DNA of 64,000 nt. Origin: JAPLDB01 sp038230515 (GTDB taxonomy: Bacteria > Bacteroidota > Bacteroidia > AKYH767-A > 2013-40CM-41-45). The stretch covers positions 150,526 through 214,525 of the forward strand of contig JBBRND010000003.1 in the NCBI GenBank assembly GCA_038230515.1, read 5' to 3'. Below, piece after piece: positions 26,352 to 36,478 of this stretch. How positions within the stretch are numbered: the first letter of the stretch is position 1; every line of letters begins with the position of its first letter. The notes under the pieces were generated by a model, which was not told the DNA's origin, searched no databases, and saw nothing but the letters and a program-made list of their open reading frames with translations. The position numbers were made by a program, and so were the translations under genes.

Positions 26352-27857
26352 ATGAAAAAAACTTTACTATTTGTTGCAATGAGTTTTATCTTCTGCAACT
26401 ATTCAAACGCACAAGTATTTTGTGTGTTGTGTTTCGATCAGAATGATTCAGTAAGCTACAATGTAAACAATCTTATCCTGAATGGTGGTATGGAAAATTC
26501 TACCTGTGCTCCGTGGCCCGCAGGAGACAGGTATTGTCCGAACTCTGCCGCTTACAACTGCGACATTACAAACTGGACGTGTACAGGTGGCGGAGCAAGT
26601 ACCTACGCCTGCATGATGGACAGTACTTATTTTCACATTGTAGAAGGATTGCGCGCTGCATACTTCGGAAATTTCTTTTCGCAGAATTGCTCAGCAACAA
26701 CAGGAGATACATCTTGTCTTACAATGAGTGATTGCGAAGCGGGCGGATTACCTGCTGGATTTCCAACAAACGATCCGACTTATGGCGGTACCACCGGAAT
26801 AAGTCTGGAACAAACGGTAAACGGATTAACTCCCGGAGCAGCGTATGTACTCGAGTTCTGGGCAGGTGGCGAATGGAGTTTTACAGATAGAGGAATGTTT
26901 GGTGTTGATGTGGGCTTCGGAAATATTCTTCTCCGCGACAAGCCAAGCACTACCAATCCGCTGGACCAGATGACAAGATTTATCATTCTCTTTGTTGCAA
27001 ATTCTCCTTCTCATACCATCAAGTTCACTAACTGGGGACACATCTGCAACACCTGCACTGAACTAATTCTTGATGATGTTAAATTGTACACGCTTGCAGA
27101 ACTTAATCCTTCTGTAAATCCGTGCACGGTACCCGTGCCTATTGCAGTCTTTAATGCACCAAATCATATTTGTCCCGGCACATGCACAGCGTTCAATAAT
27201 CTTTCGCTCAATGCAACTTCCTATCTGTGGTCTTTTACAGGTGCAACGCCAAACACGAGCACCGATGTTAACCCCACTAATATTTGCTACAACACCCCTG
27301 GCGCTTATCCGGTTTCACTCATAGCAACCAGCGCATCCGGAAGCGATACACTTACGTTGAATAATTACATTACTGTATATCCTTACCCTGCTCCACAAGG
27401 AATTTCACAGAGCGGGGATACACTTTTTGCAAATCAGGGAGCAGTAAGTTATCAATGGTATCACACAGGAGTTCTTATTCCCGGAGCTACTGATTATTTT
27501 TATGTGGCACAGGGAAGTGGCGACTTCAATGTAGTTTGTACTGATAACAACAACTGCCAAGTTGAGGCAGCGATTTTTGATGTGGTTGCTTCTGTTCAGT
27601 CGGTGAGGGGTAGCAGGCAGTTTGCAATTTATCCGAATCCTGCCGGAAACAAGTTAGTTGTGAGAAGTTCGGAGATCGGAGGCAAGGAAATTTTGATTTA
27701 TAATCTGCTTGGCGAAAAGATGATGGATGTTCTACCTCAAACTTCAACGCTAAAACCCGAAACTACACTTGATGTGAAAGCATTGAACCCGGGAATGTAC
27801 ATGATAGAGGTTTTATCAGCAGAAAAAACAATGCGTTCGAAATTCGTGAAGAAATAA
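26352..27857 (+). CDS. T9SS surface protein: galactose-binding-like + PKD + Ig-like (cluster member 3)
   Basis: 501 residues, 108 nt after member 2, the only wide gap in the cluster. The signal peptide is MKKTLLFVAMSFIFCNYSNAQ. The N-terminal domain (about 25-255) differs from the others and is Cys-rich: NLILNGGMENSTCAPWPAG, then GTTGISLEQTVNGLTPGAAY and VLEFWAGGEW, then CTELILDDVKLYTLAEL. The strand pattern and final DDVKLY are typical of galactose-binding-like jelly-roll domains, suggesting carbohydrate binding (inference). PKD (HICPGTCTAFNNLSLNATSY), Ig-like (GVLIPGATDYFYVAQGSGDF) and T9SS type A (IYPNPAGNKL; PGMYMIEVLSAEK; FVKK) follow. Confidence 0.88.
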   Translation: MKKTLLFVAMSFIFCNYSNAQVFCVLCFDQNDSVSYNVNNLILNGGMENSTCAPWPAGDRYCPNSAAYNCDITNWTCTGGGASTYACMMDSTYFHIVEGLRAAYFGNFFSQNCSATTGDTSCLTMSDCEAGGLPAGFPTNDPTYGGTTGISLEQTVNGLTPGAAYVLEFWAGGEWSFTDRGMFGVDVGFGNILLRDKPSTTNPLDQMTRFIILFVANSPSHTIKFTNWGHICNTCTELILDDVKLYTLAELNPSVNPCTVPVPIAVFNAPNHICPGTCTAFNNLSLNATSYLWSFTGATPNTSTDVNPTNICYNTPGAYPVSLIATSASGSDTLTLNNYITVYPYPAPQGISQSGDTLFANQGAVSYQWYHTGVLIPGATDYFYVAQGSGDFNVVCTDNNNCQVEAAIFDVVASVQSVRGSRQFAIYPNPAGNKLVVRSSEIGGKEILIYNLLGEKMMDVLPQTSTLKPETTLDVKALNPGMYMIEVLSAEKTMRSKFVKK

Positions 27858-27866
27858 TTTCTTCTC

Positions 27867-29735
27867 ATGAAAAAAGTTTTTTCTTTTTTCTTAATTCTTA
27901 ACTCCTCCTTTTTAATTTGTAATTCTGTCAGGGCGCAGAAGGAGGCGAACCAGTGGTATTTCAGTTGGCTAGTGAGTGTTGATTTCAATAGCGGTACTCC
28001 GGTGGCTACGAACAACAGCGCGATGAATCAGTACGAAGGTTGTTCTTCCATTGCTGATAAAAACACAGGAGCAATTCTTATTTACAGTGACGGGCAAAAT
28101 GTGTATGCAGGCAATCATACCTTGATGCCGAACGGCACCGGGTTGACGGGCGATCAAAGCAGCGCGCAGAGTGCGCTCATTGTTCCGATGCCGGGAAACA
28201 GCACACAGTATTATGTGTTTACTGCAGGCGAATTTTTTTCAGGCGGAGTAGCGGGCTACCACTACAGCATTGTTGATCTTACTTTAAATGGAGGATGGGG
28301 AGATGTATCAGCAACAAAGAATGTGTTGCTCTATGCACCTGCATGCGAAAAACTTTGTGCCGTAAAAAATGCAGCGGGCACAGGATACTGGATTGCTACG
28401 CATGAGTTCACCGGGAATAATTTTGAACTGTTTGAAGTAACTGCTGCCGGAGTATCAGCGCCACTCATTGTTCCATGCGGCACAGTTTACACTGTGGATG
28501 AGCCGATCGGCTGCATGAAATTTTCTCCTGATGGCACCCGTCTTGCCACTGTTCTCTCTGGACAAAACAGCGCAGAGGTTTATGATTTTGATGCAAGCAC
28601 GGGAATGATTTCAAATCCGCTTACGATCACCAATGTTGCAAACAATCTTTATGTTTACGGAATCAGTTTCTCACCAAACGGATCGTTGCTTTATGCGGGA
28701 GAAGAAAATACAAACACTTTGAGTCAGTTTGATCTCTCATCGGGAAATGCTGCAACGATTACTGCAAGCAAAGTAATTGTCGGAACTACATCGCTGTCTT
28801 CAGCATTTCAGGGAATGCAACTTGCGCCTGACGGCAAATTATATCTGGCGCATAACGGAGGATTTTATCTCGGAGTTGTAAATTATCCTGATAGTCTTGG
28901 CGCTCCATCCAATTATGTTGACACCGGATTTTATTTGGGCGGTCAAACCTGTGGATACGGATTACCTGGTTTTGTTGAAAATCTTTTCATGGAAAACATT
29001 GCTCCTGTTGCACTGTTCTCTGCACCGAATCACATTTGTCCGGGCACTTGCACCAACTTTATTAATCTCTCACAGAATTCAACTTCTTATCAATGGACTT
29101 TTGCAGGAGCGAATCCTTCAACAAGCACCGATATAAATCCAACAAGTATTTGTTACAACACTCCAGGAAATTATTCTGTTCAACTCATTGTAACAAATGC
29201 ATTCAATAGCGATACACTAACACTGAATAATTACATCACTGTATATCCATCACCACCTCCACAAGGAATTACTCAGAATGGAGATACCCTTTTTGCAAAT
29301 CAGGGGGCGGTAAGTTATCAGTGGTACCATGCTGGAAATAGTATTCCCGGAGCAACAGATTATTTTTATGTTGCAACTGAAGGTGGAGATTTCAATGTTG
29401 TGGCAACAGATGCAAATGGATGCGAAGTGGAAGCAGCGATATTTGATGTTGTGGCGTCTGTTCAGTCGTTAAGTGGTAGCGGGCAGTTTGCAATTTATCC
29501 GAATCCTGTATTGGACAAATGCACGATTCGCGATTCACAATTCATGATGGGAGTAGCCGTCACAATAACTATTTACAATATGATTGGCGCGACTGTTCAA
29601 TTCGAAATCAAGAAACATCCCGATAGCTATCTGGATGAAGTGAGTGTTGATGTTCATACGTTGCCCTCAGGCATTTACTGGTTGGAAGTTTCATCAGGCG
29701 AAAAAATATTCCGCACCAAATTCATGAAACAGTAA
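27867..29735 (+). CDS. T9SS surface protein: beta-propeller + PKD + Ig-like (cluster member 4)
   Basis: 622 residues, 9 nt after member 3, so translationally close. The signal peptide is FFLILNSSFLICNSVRAQ. The propeller domain opens with ANQWYFSWLVSVDFNSGTPV and includes KFSPDGTRLATVLSG and LAPDGKLYLAHNGG. The PKD (NHICPGTCTNFINLSQNSTS), Ig-like (NSIPGATDYFYVATEGGDF) and T9SS domain (IYPNPVLDKC; SGIYWLEVSSGEK; FMKQ) match the cluster pattern. Compared with member 1, the propeller is diverged while the C-terminus is well conserved. Confidence 0.9.
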   Translation: MKKVFSFFLILNSSFLICNSVRAQKEANQWYFSWLVSVDFNSGTPVATNNSAMNQYEGCSSIADKNTGAILIYSDGQNVYAGNHTLMPNGTGLTGDQSSAQSALIVPMPGNSTQYYVFTAGEFFSGGVAGYHYSIVDLTLNGGWGDVSATKNVLLYAPACEKLCAVKNAAGTGYWIATHEFTGNNFELFEVTAAGVSAPLIVPCGTVYTVDEPIGCMKFSPDGTRLATVLSGQNSAEVYDFDASTGMISNPLTITNVANNLYVYGISFSPNGSLLYAGEENTNTLSQFDLSSGNAATITASKVIVGTTSLSSAFQGMQLAPDGKLYLAHNGGFYLGVVNYPDSLGAPSNYVDTGFYLGGQTCGYGLPGFVENLFMENIAPVALFSAPNHICPGTCTNFINLSQNSTSYQWTFAGANPSTSTDINPTSICYNTPGNYSVQLIVTNAFNSDTLTLNNYITVYPSPPPQGITQNGDTLFANQGAVSYQWYHAGNSIPGATDYFYVATEGGDFNVVATDANGCEVEAAIFDVVASVQSLSGSGQFAIYPNPVLDKCTIRDSQFMMGVAVTITIYNMIGATVQFEIKKHPDSYLDEVSVDVHTLPSGIYWLEVSSGEKIFRTKFMKQ

Positions 29736-29747
29736 TTCATTCATCGC

Positions 29748-31793
29748 ATGAAAAAATTTTCACTCTTCTTCTATTTTGCATTCTGCATTTTACATTCTTC
29801 GTTCGCACAGCTCGGTGAATGGACGTGGGTTAGCGGTGATACAATTCCTGCGCAGCCGGGTATCTTCGGAACACAGGGAGTTCCATCAACTACGAATCAT
29901 CCTCCCGGAGTTTACGAACCGTGCGAGTGGACTGATCAACAGGGAAACCTTTGGTTGTATGGAGGCATTGGCGGTACAGGTACTTTCAGCGATCTTTGGA
30001 AATATAATGTTTCGACTAATGAATGGACTTGGGTGAATGGTCCTTCTACTGCCGGTCAATTGCCTTCTTATGGAACGCAGGGAGTATCTTCTCCAACCAA
30101 CACTCCCGGGTACCGAGCGTATGGAATCATGACATGGGTTGATGTAAATAATAACCTCTGGTTTTTTGGCGGATGGAGTTCTAGCGATAACAATGATTTG
30201 TGGAAGTATGACATCACAACAAATGAATGGACGTGGATAAACGGTGATACGTTTACTGGTGGTGCGGGATTTTACGGAACGCTTGGTGTTGCTTCTGCAT
30301 TGAACTATCCTCCTGCGCGACTTGAAGTTGCATGTTCGTGGATTGACAATGCAAATAATCTCTGGCTCTTTGGTGGTGAAGCACTCTCCGGCCATTTAAA
30401 TGATCTATGGAGGTTTGACATTGCTGCAAATCAATGGACATGGATGAATGGCAGCAATAGTACGAATGCAGTTGATGTATATGGAACACTTGGAGTAAGC
30501 GCTCCGATAAATACCCCCGGTGCGAGGCAGTGTTATACACACTTCAAAGATTTATCTGGCAACCTCTGGCTGTTCGGAGGCACTGCTTACAATCCTTCAG
30601 CATACAATGATCTCTGGAAATATGATGTTGCAACCAATGAGTGGGCTTGGATGAATGGACCAAATTTTCAGGGGGACATTGGATCTTACGGAACTCAGTG
30701 TGTAGCGTCTTCGAGTAATCTTCCGGGTAACAGATACGAGAACCGTTCCTGCTGGACAGATGCATGCGGAAATTTTTATGTGTTCGGGGGAGTTGGTTAT
30801 CCTTCCAATGGTGACTACAATGATCTTTGGTATTACAATGTATCTGCAAACATGTGGACATGGGTAAGTGGTGACCAAACAACAGGGTCTCCCGGATTTT
30901 TCGGAACACAGGGATTATCATCACCTACAAACATGCCGCCTGCAAGAATGGGTGCTTCATCATGGATAGATGCAAACGGAAACTTGTGGCTCTATGGCGG
31001 CTTCAGCAGTGGCTTTTCGCAGTGGGGAGATCTATGGAGGTTTGTTCCGGATCCTTCCTGCACTCAATGCAACAATATTCCGGTTGCTGTATTTTCTGCA
31101 CCACATCACATTTGTCCGGGCACTTGCACTGATTTTACAAATCTTTCTACCGGTGCAACCTCTTATCAATGGACTTTTGCAGGAGCAAATCCTTCAACAA
31201 GTACTGATGTAAGTCCAACAAACATTTGTTACAATACGCCCGGAAATTATTTAGTCCAACTCATCGCAACAAATGCAAATACAAGTGACACGCTTGCCCT
31301 GAATAATTACATCACAGTGTATCCTTATCCTGCTCCGCAGGGAATTTCACAAAGCGGTGATACATTATTTGCAAATCAGGGTGCTGTAAGTTATCAGTGG
31401 TACCATGCTGGAAATAGTATTCCGGGAGCAACAGATTATTTTTATTTAGCAACTGAAGGTGGGGATTTCAATGTTGTTGCAACAGATGCAAATGGATGTG
31501 AGGTGGAAGCAGCGATATTTGATGTTGTGGCTTCTGTGCCGTCATTGGTCAACAGTCTTTCGTCATTTGTGTATCCAAATCCTGCTATTGATAAGTTAGA
31601 AGTGGGATGTCCGGAGGCCGGAGACAAAGAAGTTTCAATTGAAGTTTATGATATGGTCGGGGCTCTTCGTCTTCGCACTGCTAACTCAAAACTCCCGACT
31701 GAACTTGATGTCCGCTGTCTGTCTTCAGGTATGTATTGGTTAGAAATTTCATCAGCAAAAAAAATCTTTCGTTTAAAATTTATTAAACAATAA
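29748..31793 (+). CDS. T9SS surface protein: kelch-type + PKD + Ig-like (cluster member 5)
   Basis: 681 residues, 12 nt after member 4. The signal peptide is FSLFFYFAFCILHSSFAQ. It has six long kelch-type units of about 60 residues: NDLWKYDITTNEWTWINGDT, GFYGTLGVASALNYPPAR, LWLFGGEALSGHLNDLWRFD. The motif G-x-Y/F-GTxGVxSxxNxPxxR recurs in each. A Cys-containing linker (CTQCNN) leads to the cluster PKD (HHICPGTCTDFTNLSTGATS), Ig-like (NSIPGATDYFYLATEGGDF) and T9SS domain (VYPNPAIDKL; SGMYWLEISSAKK; FIKQ). It is the second kelch member; its repeats are longer and distinct from member 2, so the two kelch N-termini need not be direct duplicates. Confidence 0.9.
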   Translation: MKKFSLFFYFAFCILHSSFAQLGEWTWVSGDTIPAQPGIFGTQGVPSTTNHPPGVYEPCEWTDQQGNLWLYGGIGGTGTFSDLWKYNVSTNEWTWVNGPSTAGQLPSYGTQGVSSPTNTPGYRAYGIMTWVDVNNNLWFFGGWSSSDNNDLWKYDITTNEWTWINGDTFTGGAGFYGTLGVASALNYPPARLEVACSWIDNANNLWLFGGEALSGHLNDLWRFDIAANQWTWMNGSNSTNAVDVYGTLGVSAPINTPGARQCYTHFKDLSGNLWLFGGTAYNPSAYNDLWKYDVATNEWAWMNGPNFQGDIGSYGTQCVASSSNLPGNRYENRSCWTDACGNFYVFGGVGYPSNGDYNDLWYYNVSANMWTWVSGDQTTGSPGFFGTQGLSSPTNMPPARMGASSWIDANGNLWLYGGFSSGFSQWGDLWRFVPDPSCTQCNNIPVAVFSAPHHICPGTCTDFTNLSTGATSYQWTFAGANPSTSTDVSPTNICYNTPGNYLVQLIATNANTSDTLALNNYITVYPYPAPQGISQSGDTLFANQGAVSYQWYHAGNSIPGATDYFYLATEGGDFNVVATDANGCEVEAAIFDVVASVPSLVNSLSSFVYPNPAIDKLEVGCPEAGDKEVSIEVYDMVGALRLRTANSKLPTELDVRCLSSGMYWLEISSAKKIFRLKFIKQ

Positions 31794-31802
31794 TTTCATC
31801 TC

Positions 31803-33620
31803 ATGAATAAATTACTTTCTATTTTCTTAGTTCTTACTTTCCAATTCCTAATTTTTAATTCTGCTCAAGCGCAGAAGGAAGCAAACATTTGGTATTTCGG
31901 TTACGGTGCAGGATTGGATTTTAATTCCGGTTCTCCGGTGGCTCTTACCAATGGCGCTCTGATTACTGACGAAGGTTGCTCTTCCATTTGCGATGCCAAC
32001 GGTAATCTTCTTTTTTATACAGACGGTATTACCATCTGGAATAAAAATCATTTAGTGATGGCGAACGGAACCGGTCTTACCGGAAATGCTTCTTCTACAC
32101 AGTCGGGTTTGATTGTAAAGCAGCCCGGCAATTCTAACCTGTATTATGTTTTCACCACAAACGCAACACTCAATTATTCAGTTGTTGATTTGAACCTGAA
32201 TGGAGGGCTCGGTGATGTAACAGCACAGAAAAATATTTTCATGATGAACAGTGGAGAAAAACTTTGCGCAACCAAACATGCAAACGGAGTTGACGTGTGG
32301 ATACTGATGCATGAGCCGAATACAGATGGTTTCAACGCATTTCTGCTTGATGCAACAGGTGTAAATCCTGCACCCTCTCATTCCAATACGGGAATTGTTG
32401 ATGGCATCCTGGGGCAAATGAAAATTTCTCCTCAAGGAACTAAAGTTGCTTTTGGCATTGTTGCCATTCCTGAAACAATCTGCATTTGTGACTTTGACAG
32501 AACTACCGGTTTGGTGAGCAATGGCTTCGGCATTATCACAGTTCCTAATCAAACCTATGGACTTGAATTTTCTCAGGATGGAAGTCGCCTTTATACTGCA
32601 GGAGCAGCATTGTCGTATGATGTTTATCAATATGATATGAATGCCGGATCGCAGGCGGCAATTATTGCTTCGGCAACGATTGTAGGAACAACAGCAAATT
32701 TTATTCCGGCAGGAATGCAATTAGGACCTGACAACAAAGTGTATGTTACTTTGTATGGTGCGCCTTCGCTTGCTGTTATCAACGATCCGAATACAATCGG
32801 CACTGGATGTAATTTTGTTGACAATGCAATACCGTTAATGGGACCAACCTGTCAACTTGGATTGCCTGGTTATGTTTCGAATATTTTTGATTCTCAACCA
32901 CCTGTTGCATTGTTCAATGCACCACATCATATTTGTCCTGGCACTTGCACCAACTTTACTAACATGTCGCAGAATGGAATATCGTATCAGTGGACTTTTA
33001 CAGGAGCAAATCCGTCTGTAAGTACAGATGCGAATCCAACAAATATTTGTTACAACACTCCTGGAAATTATTCTGTCCAACTTATTGCTACAAATGCAAA
33101 CGGAAGTGATACGCTAACACTGAATAATTATATCACAGTATATCCTTCTCCTGCTCCACAAGGAATTTCGCAAAGCGGAGATACACTTTTTGCAAATCAG
33201 GGATCGGTAAGTTATCAGTGGTATCACACAGGAGTTCTTATTCCCGGAGCAACTGATTATTTTTATCTAGCCCAGGGAAGCGGTGACTACAACGTTGTTT
33301 GTACTGATGGAAATGGATGCGAAGTGGAAGCAGCGATATTTGATGTAGTTGCTTCAGTGCAATCAGCAGCTAGCAACGAGCAGTTGGAAATTTATCCGAA
33401 TCCTGTCGCAGAAGAATTATTAATTAAGAACGGAAAACTTAAGATTGAAGCTATTTCAATTTACAATGCACTTGGTGAATGTGTGCTGGTTGTTAAGCAA
33501 GAAACTATCAGCAGGAAGACAGAAGCAATTATTAATGTTCGCTCGATGCCTTCAGGAATCTACATGATCGAAGTTGCCTCCTCCGAAAGAATCTGCAGAA
33601 CCAAACTGGTGAAAAAATAA
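31803..33620 (+). CDS. T9SS surface protein: beta-propeller + PKD + Ig-like (cluster member 6)
   Basis: 605 residues, 9 nt after member 5. The signal peptide is LLSIFLVLTFQFLIFNSAQAQ or nearby. The propeller domain starts ANIWYFGYGAGLDFNSGSPV, close to member 1 (WYFGYGAGVDFNSGSPV), with EFSQDGSRLYTAGAAL and QLGPDNKVYVTLYGAP later. PKD (HHICPGTCTNFTNMSQNGIS), Ig-like (GVLIPGATDYFYLAQGSGDY) and T9SS (IYPNPVAEEL; SGIYMIEVASSER; LVKK) follow. Each C-terminal segment has its closest match in a different cluster member, consistent with module exchange. Confidence 0.9.
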   Translation: MNKLLSIFLVLTFQFLIFNSAQAQKEANIWYFGYGAGLDFNSGSPVALTNGALITDEGCSSICDANGNLLFYTDGITIWNKNHLVMANGTGLTGNASSTQSGLIVKQPGNSNLYYVFTTNATLNYSVVDLNLNGGLGDVTAQKNIFMMNSGEKLCATKHANGVDVWILMHEPNTDGFNAFLLDATGVNPAPSHSNTGIVDGILGQMKISPQGTKVAFGIVAIPETICICDFDRTTGLVSNGFGIITVPNQTYGLEFSQDGSRLYTAGAALSYDVYQYDMNAGSQAAIIASATIVGTTANFIPAGMQLGPDNKVYVTLYGAPSLAVINDPNTIGTGCNFVDNAIPLMGPTCQLGLPGYVSNIFDSQPPVALFNAPHHICPGTCTNFTNMSQNGISYQWTFTGANPSVSTDANPTNICYNTPGNYSVQLIATNANGSDTLTLNNYITVYPSPAPQGISQSGDTLFANQGSVSYQWYHTGVLIPGATDYFYLAQGSGDYNVVCTDGNGCEVEAAIFDVVASVQSAASNEQLEIYPNPVAEELLIKNGKLKIEAISIYNALGECVLVVKQETISRKTEAIINVRSMPSGIYMIEVASSERICRTKLVKK

Positions 33621-33632
33621 TTTTTATTCCGC

Positions 33633-35459
33633 ATGAAAAAAAATATACTTCTACTCGTTTGTGTTTTCTGTTTTCAATCTTCCTTTTCACAAAACAAACG
33701 CGCTAACATTTGGTATTTTGGTACGTTGGCAGGGATTGATTTTAATTCAGGAAACGCAGTCTCAATAAACAACAGTGCCATGTCTGAAACCGAGGGGTGT
33801 GCAACTATGTGCGACACGGGAGGGAATATCATGTTTTATACAAACGGTTCCACGGTGTGGGATCGTACTCATACTCAAATGCCGAATGGAACCGGATTAC
33901 TTGGAGGAAGTTCTTCAAGTATGTCTTCACTGATTATTCCGGATCCGGGAAACGTAAATCAATATTATATTTTTACCACTGCAAGTGATGCCACAGGCGG
34001 ATTGACTTACTCAATGATTGATATGACTTTGAACATCGGCAATGGTGATGTAACAACACTCAATACTCCGCTTATTACACCTGTCGGAGAAAAACTAACT
34101 GCTTTCCAGAAACCTGGAAGCAATGATATTTGGGTTGTTACTCATGAATGGGGCACAGCCAATTACTATGCGTACCCGGTTTCATCCTCAGGTGTTGGTG
34201 CTCCGGTAATTTCAAGTGTTGGATTAGCACATACAGGAAATGCAGGCAACGCAATCGGCTATATGAAAATTTCCCCATCAGGAGATAAACTTGCATTGGC
34301 ACAATCGAGAAATAATAATTTTGAATTGTTCGACTTTGATGCGCTTACCGGAATTGTTTCAAACCCTGTTGTACTCCCTGCAACAAACTTTACTTACGGA
34401 ATTGAATTTTCGCGTGATGGAAAAATACTTTACGCAGCCGAATTCAATAACAAGATTTATCAATTTGATTTGACTCTTGGAACGTCTGCAGCCATTATTG
34501 CTTCTCAGCTTTTAGTAGGGGTAGCGATGGGCGTTGAAATCGGTTCTTTGCAAATGGCACCTGATGGAAAAATATATGTTGCCAAAAACAGTTCCACATT
34601 TGTCGGTGTAATTAATGATCCCGCTGTGCTTGGTATGGGATGCAACTATGTGGATAATGGTTTCAGCATCGCGCCTAACGAAGGCATTGAAGGGCTGCCG
34701 AATTTTATGGCATCAATCTTCACAGAAATTCCCTCCATGCCTGTAGCGTTGTTCTCTGCACCGCATCACATTTGCCCTGGCACATGTACGAACTTTACTA
34801 ATCTTTCCATTGGTGCAACTGCTTATGAATGGACTTTTGCAGGAGCTAATCCATCAGTAAGTACAGATGCAAATCCAACCAACATTTGCTACAACACTCC
34901 GGGAAATTATTTGGTGCAGCTCATCGCATCAAATGCAAACGATAGCGATACATTGTCTCTGAATAATTATATCAACGTGTATCCATATCCGCCACCACAG
35001 GGAATTTCACAAAGCGGAGATACTCTTTCTGCAAATGCAGGAGCCGTGAGTTATCAGTGGTATCATGGAGGAAATATTATTGCGGGCGCAACAGATTATT
35101 TTTACATAGCAACTGAAGGTGGCGATTACAATGTTGTGGCAACGGATGCAAACGGATGCGAAGTTGAGGCAGCGATATTTGATGTGGTGGCGGCAGTGCA
35201 GTCGGTAAGTGGTAGCGGGCAGTTTGCAATTTATCCGAATCCTGTTGATGATGAATTAAAAATTCGAAATGACAAATTAAAAATTGAAACCATTTCAATT
35301 TACAATGTACTTGGTGAAAGTATGATTACCGTTAACCAGAAAACAAGCGGCAAGAAATCAGAAACTCTAGTTAATGTCTCAATATTACCAAAAGGAATCT
35401 ACACGATTGAAGTTACCGGAGGAGAAAAAGTTTTTCGAGATAAGTTTGTAAAGCGGTAA
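33633..35459 (+). CDS. T9SS surface protein: beta-propeller + PKD + Ig-like (cluster member 7)
   Basis: 608 residues, 12 nt after member 6, last gene of the cluster. The signal peptide is NILLLVCVFCFQSSFSQ. The propeller starts ANIWYFGTLAGIDFNSGNAV and has EFSRDGKILYAAEF and MAPDGKIYVAKNSS. PKD (HHICPGTCTNFTNLSIGATA), Ig-like (NIIAGATDYFYIATEGGDY) and T9SS type A (IYPNPVDDEL; KGIYTIEVTGGEK; FVKR) follow. It converges with pdhB, 34 nt apart, without an obvious terminator hairpin. Confidence 0.9.
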   Translation: MKKNILLLVCVFCFQSSFSQNKRANIWYFGTLAGIDFNSGNAVSINNSAMSETEGCATMCDTGGNIMFYTNGSTVWDRTHTQMPNGTGLLGGSSSSMSSLIIPDPGNVNQYYIFTTASDATGGLTYSMIDMTLNIGNGDVTTLNTPLITPVGEKLTAFQKPGSNDIWVVTHEWGTANYYAYPVSSSGVGAPVISSVGLAHTGNAGNAIGYMKISPSGDKLALAQSRNNNFELFDFDALTGIVSNPVVLPATNFTYGIEFSRDGKILYAAEFNNKIYQFDLTLGTSAAIIASQLLVGVAMGVEIGSLQMAPDGKIYVAKNSSTFVGVINDPAVLGMGCNYVDNGFSIAPNEGIEGLPNFMASIFTEIPSMPVALFSAPHHICPGTCTNFTNLSIGATAYEWTFAGANPSVSTDANPTNICYNTPGNYLVQLIASNANDSDTLSLNNYINVYPYPPPQGISQSGDTLSANAGAVSYQWYHGGNIIAGATDYFYIATEGGDYNVVATDANGCEVEAAIFDVVAAVQSVSGSGQFAIYPNPVDDELKIRNDKLKIETISIYNVLGESMITVNQKTSGKKSETLVNVSILPKGIYTIEVTGGEKVFRDKFVKR

Positions 35460-35493
35460 TCGCCTGTTTTACTTAAAACCTCAAACCCACGAA

Positions 35494-36474
35494 CTACGAA
35501 AGGTACATCACTTCCTTCACCGCCTTAATCACTCTCTCAGGATTCGGAAGATATGCTTCAATTAAAGTAGGAGCATAAGGAAGAGGAACATCGCCACCCA
35601 TCACTCTTTTTATTGGCGCATCGAGGTAATCAAAAGCATCGCGCTGAACTTTGAAACCGATTTCAGAAGCGAGAGAAGCCAACGGCCAGCTTTCGTCAAC
35701 GATTACGAGACGGTTTGTTTTCTTCACCGAGTTGATAATTGTTGCGTAATCAATAGGTCGCACGCTCCGGAGATCAATCACTTCAGCATTGATATTTTCT
35801 TTTGCCAATTCTTCGGCTGCCTTCAATGCAATCTTCATCATCTTGCCGAAAGAAACAATCGTAACATCCGTTCCTGCTTTCTTCACTTCAGCAACTCCGA
35901 TCGGAATTAAATATTCTCCTTCAGGCACCATTCCTTTTTCTCCGTACATCTGTTCACTTTCCATAAAGATGACAGGATCGTTATCTCGTATGGAACTTTT
36001 CAATAACCCTTTTGCATCGGCAGGATTACTCGGCACAACTACTTTTAACCCGGGACAGTTTGCATACCAGTTTTCAAATGCCTGCGAGTGCTGCGAGCTC
36101 AACATTCCCGCTGAAGCAGTCGGTCCTCTGAAAACAATCGGCACTGTGTATTGTCCGCCACTCATGCTCATCATTTTTGCAGCGGAATTTATTACTTGAT
36201 CAATGGCAACGAGAGAAAAATTGAACGTCATGAATTCAATGATTGGTCTCAAACCATTCATGGCAGCGCCTACACCAATGCCTGCAAAACCAAGCTCGGC
36301 AATGGGAGTATCAATCACGCGCCTCTCCCCGAACTCATCAAGCATTCCCTGGCTCACCTTGTAAGCCCCGTTGTACTGCGCCACTTCTTCACCCATCAGG
36401 AATACGCGCTCATCTCTACGCATCTCCTCACTCATTGCTTCGCGAAGCGCTTCACGGAATTGAAGTTCTTTCAT
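35494..36474 (-). CDS. pdhB: Pyruvate dehydrogenase E1 component, beta subunit
   Basis: 326 residues, normal for the family. With E1 alpha and thiamine diphosphate it decarboxylates pyruvate and passes acetyl groups to E2. It opens MKELQFREALREAMSEEMRR, then RVFLMGEEVAQYNGAYKVS, with the Glu of GEEV assisting thiamine. Later motifs are DTPIAELGFAGIGVGAAMNG, IVFRGPTASAGMLSSQHSQ and VPSNPADAKGLLKSSI, with the C-terminal transketolase domain (VIDLRSVRPIDY; DESWPLASLASEIGF). The alpha subunit and E3 are not in the window. The 2-oxoacid E2 at 58995 has a single lipoyl domain and may or may not be its partner. It is divergent from the J-domain gene. Confidence 0.95.
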   Translation of the reverse strand: MKELQFREALREAMSEEMRRDERVFLMGEEVAQYNGAYKVSQGMLDEFGERRVIDTPIAELGFAGIGVGAAMNGLRPIIEFMTFNFSLVAIDQVINSAAKMMSMSGGQYTVPIVFRGPTASAGMLSSQHSQAFENWYANCPGLKVVVPSNPADAKGLLKSSIRDNDPVIFMESEQMYGEKGMVPEGEYLIPIGVAEVKKAGTDVTIVSFGKMMKIALKAAEELAKENINAEVIDLRSVRPIDYATIINSVKKTNRLVIVDESWPLASLASEIGFKVQRDAFDYLDAPIKRVMGGDVPLPYAPTLIEAYLPNPERVIKAVKEVMYLS

Positions 36475-36478
36475 TGAT

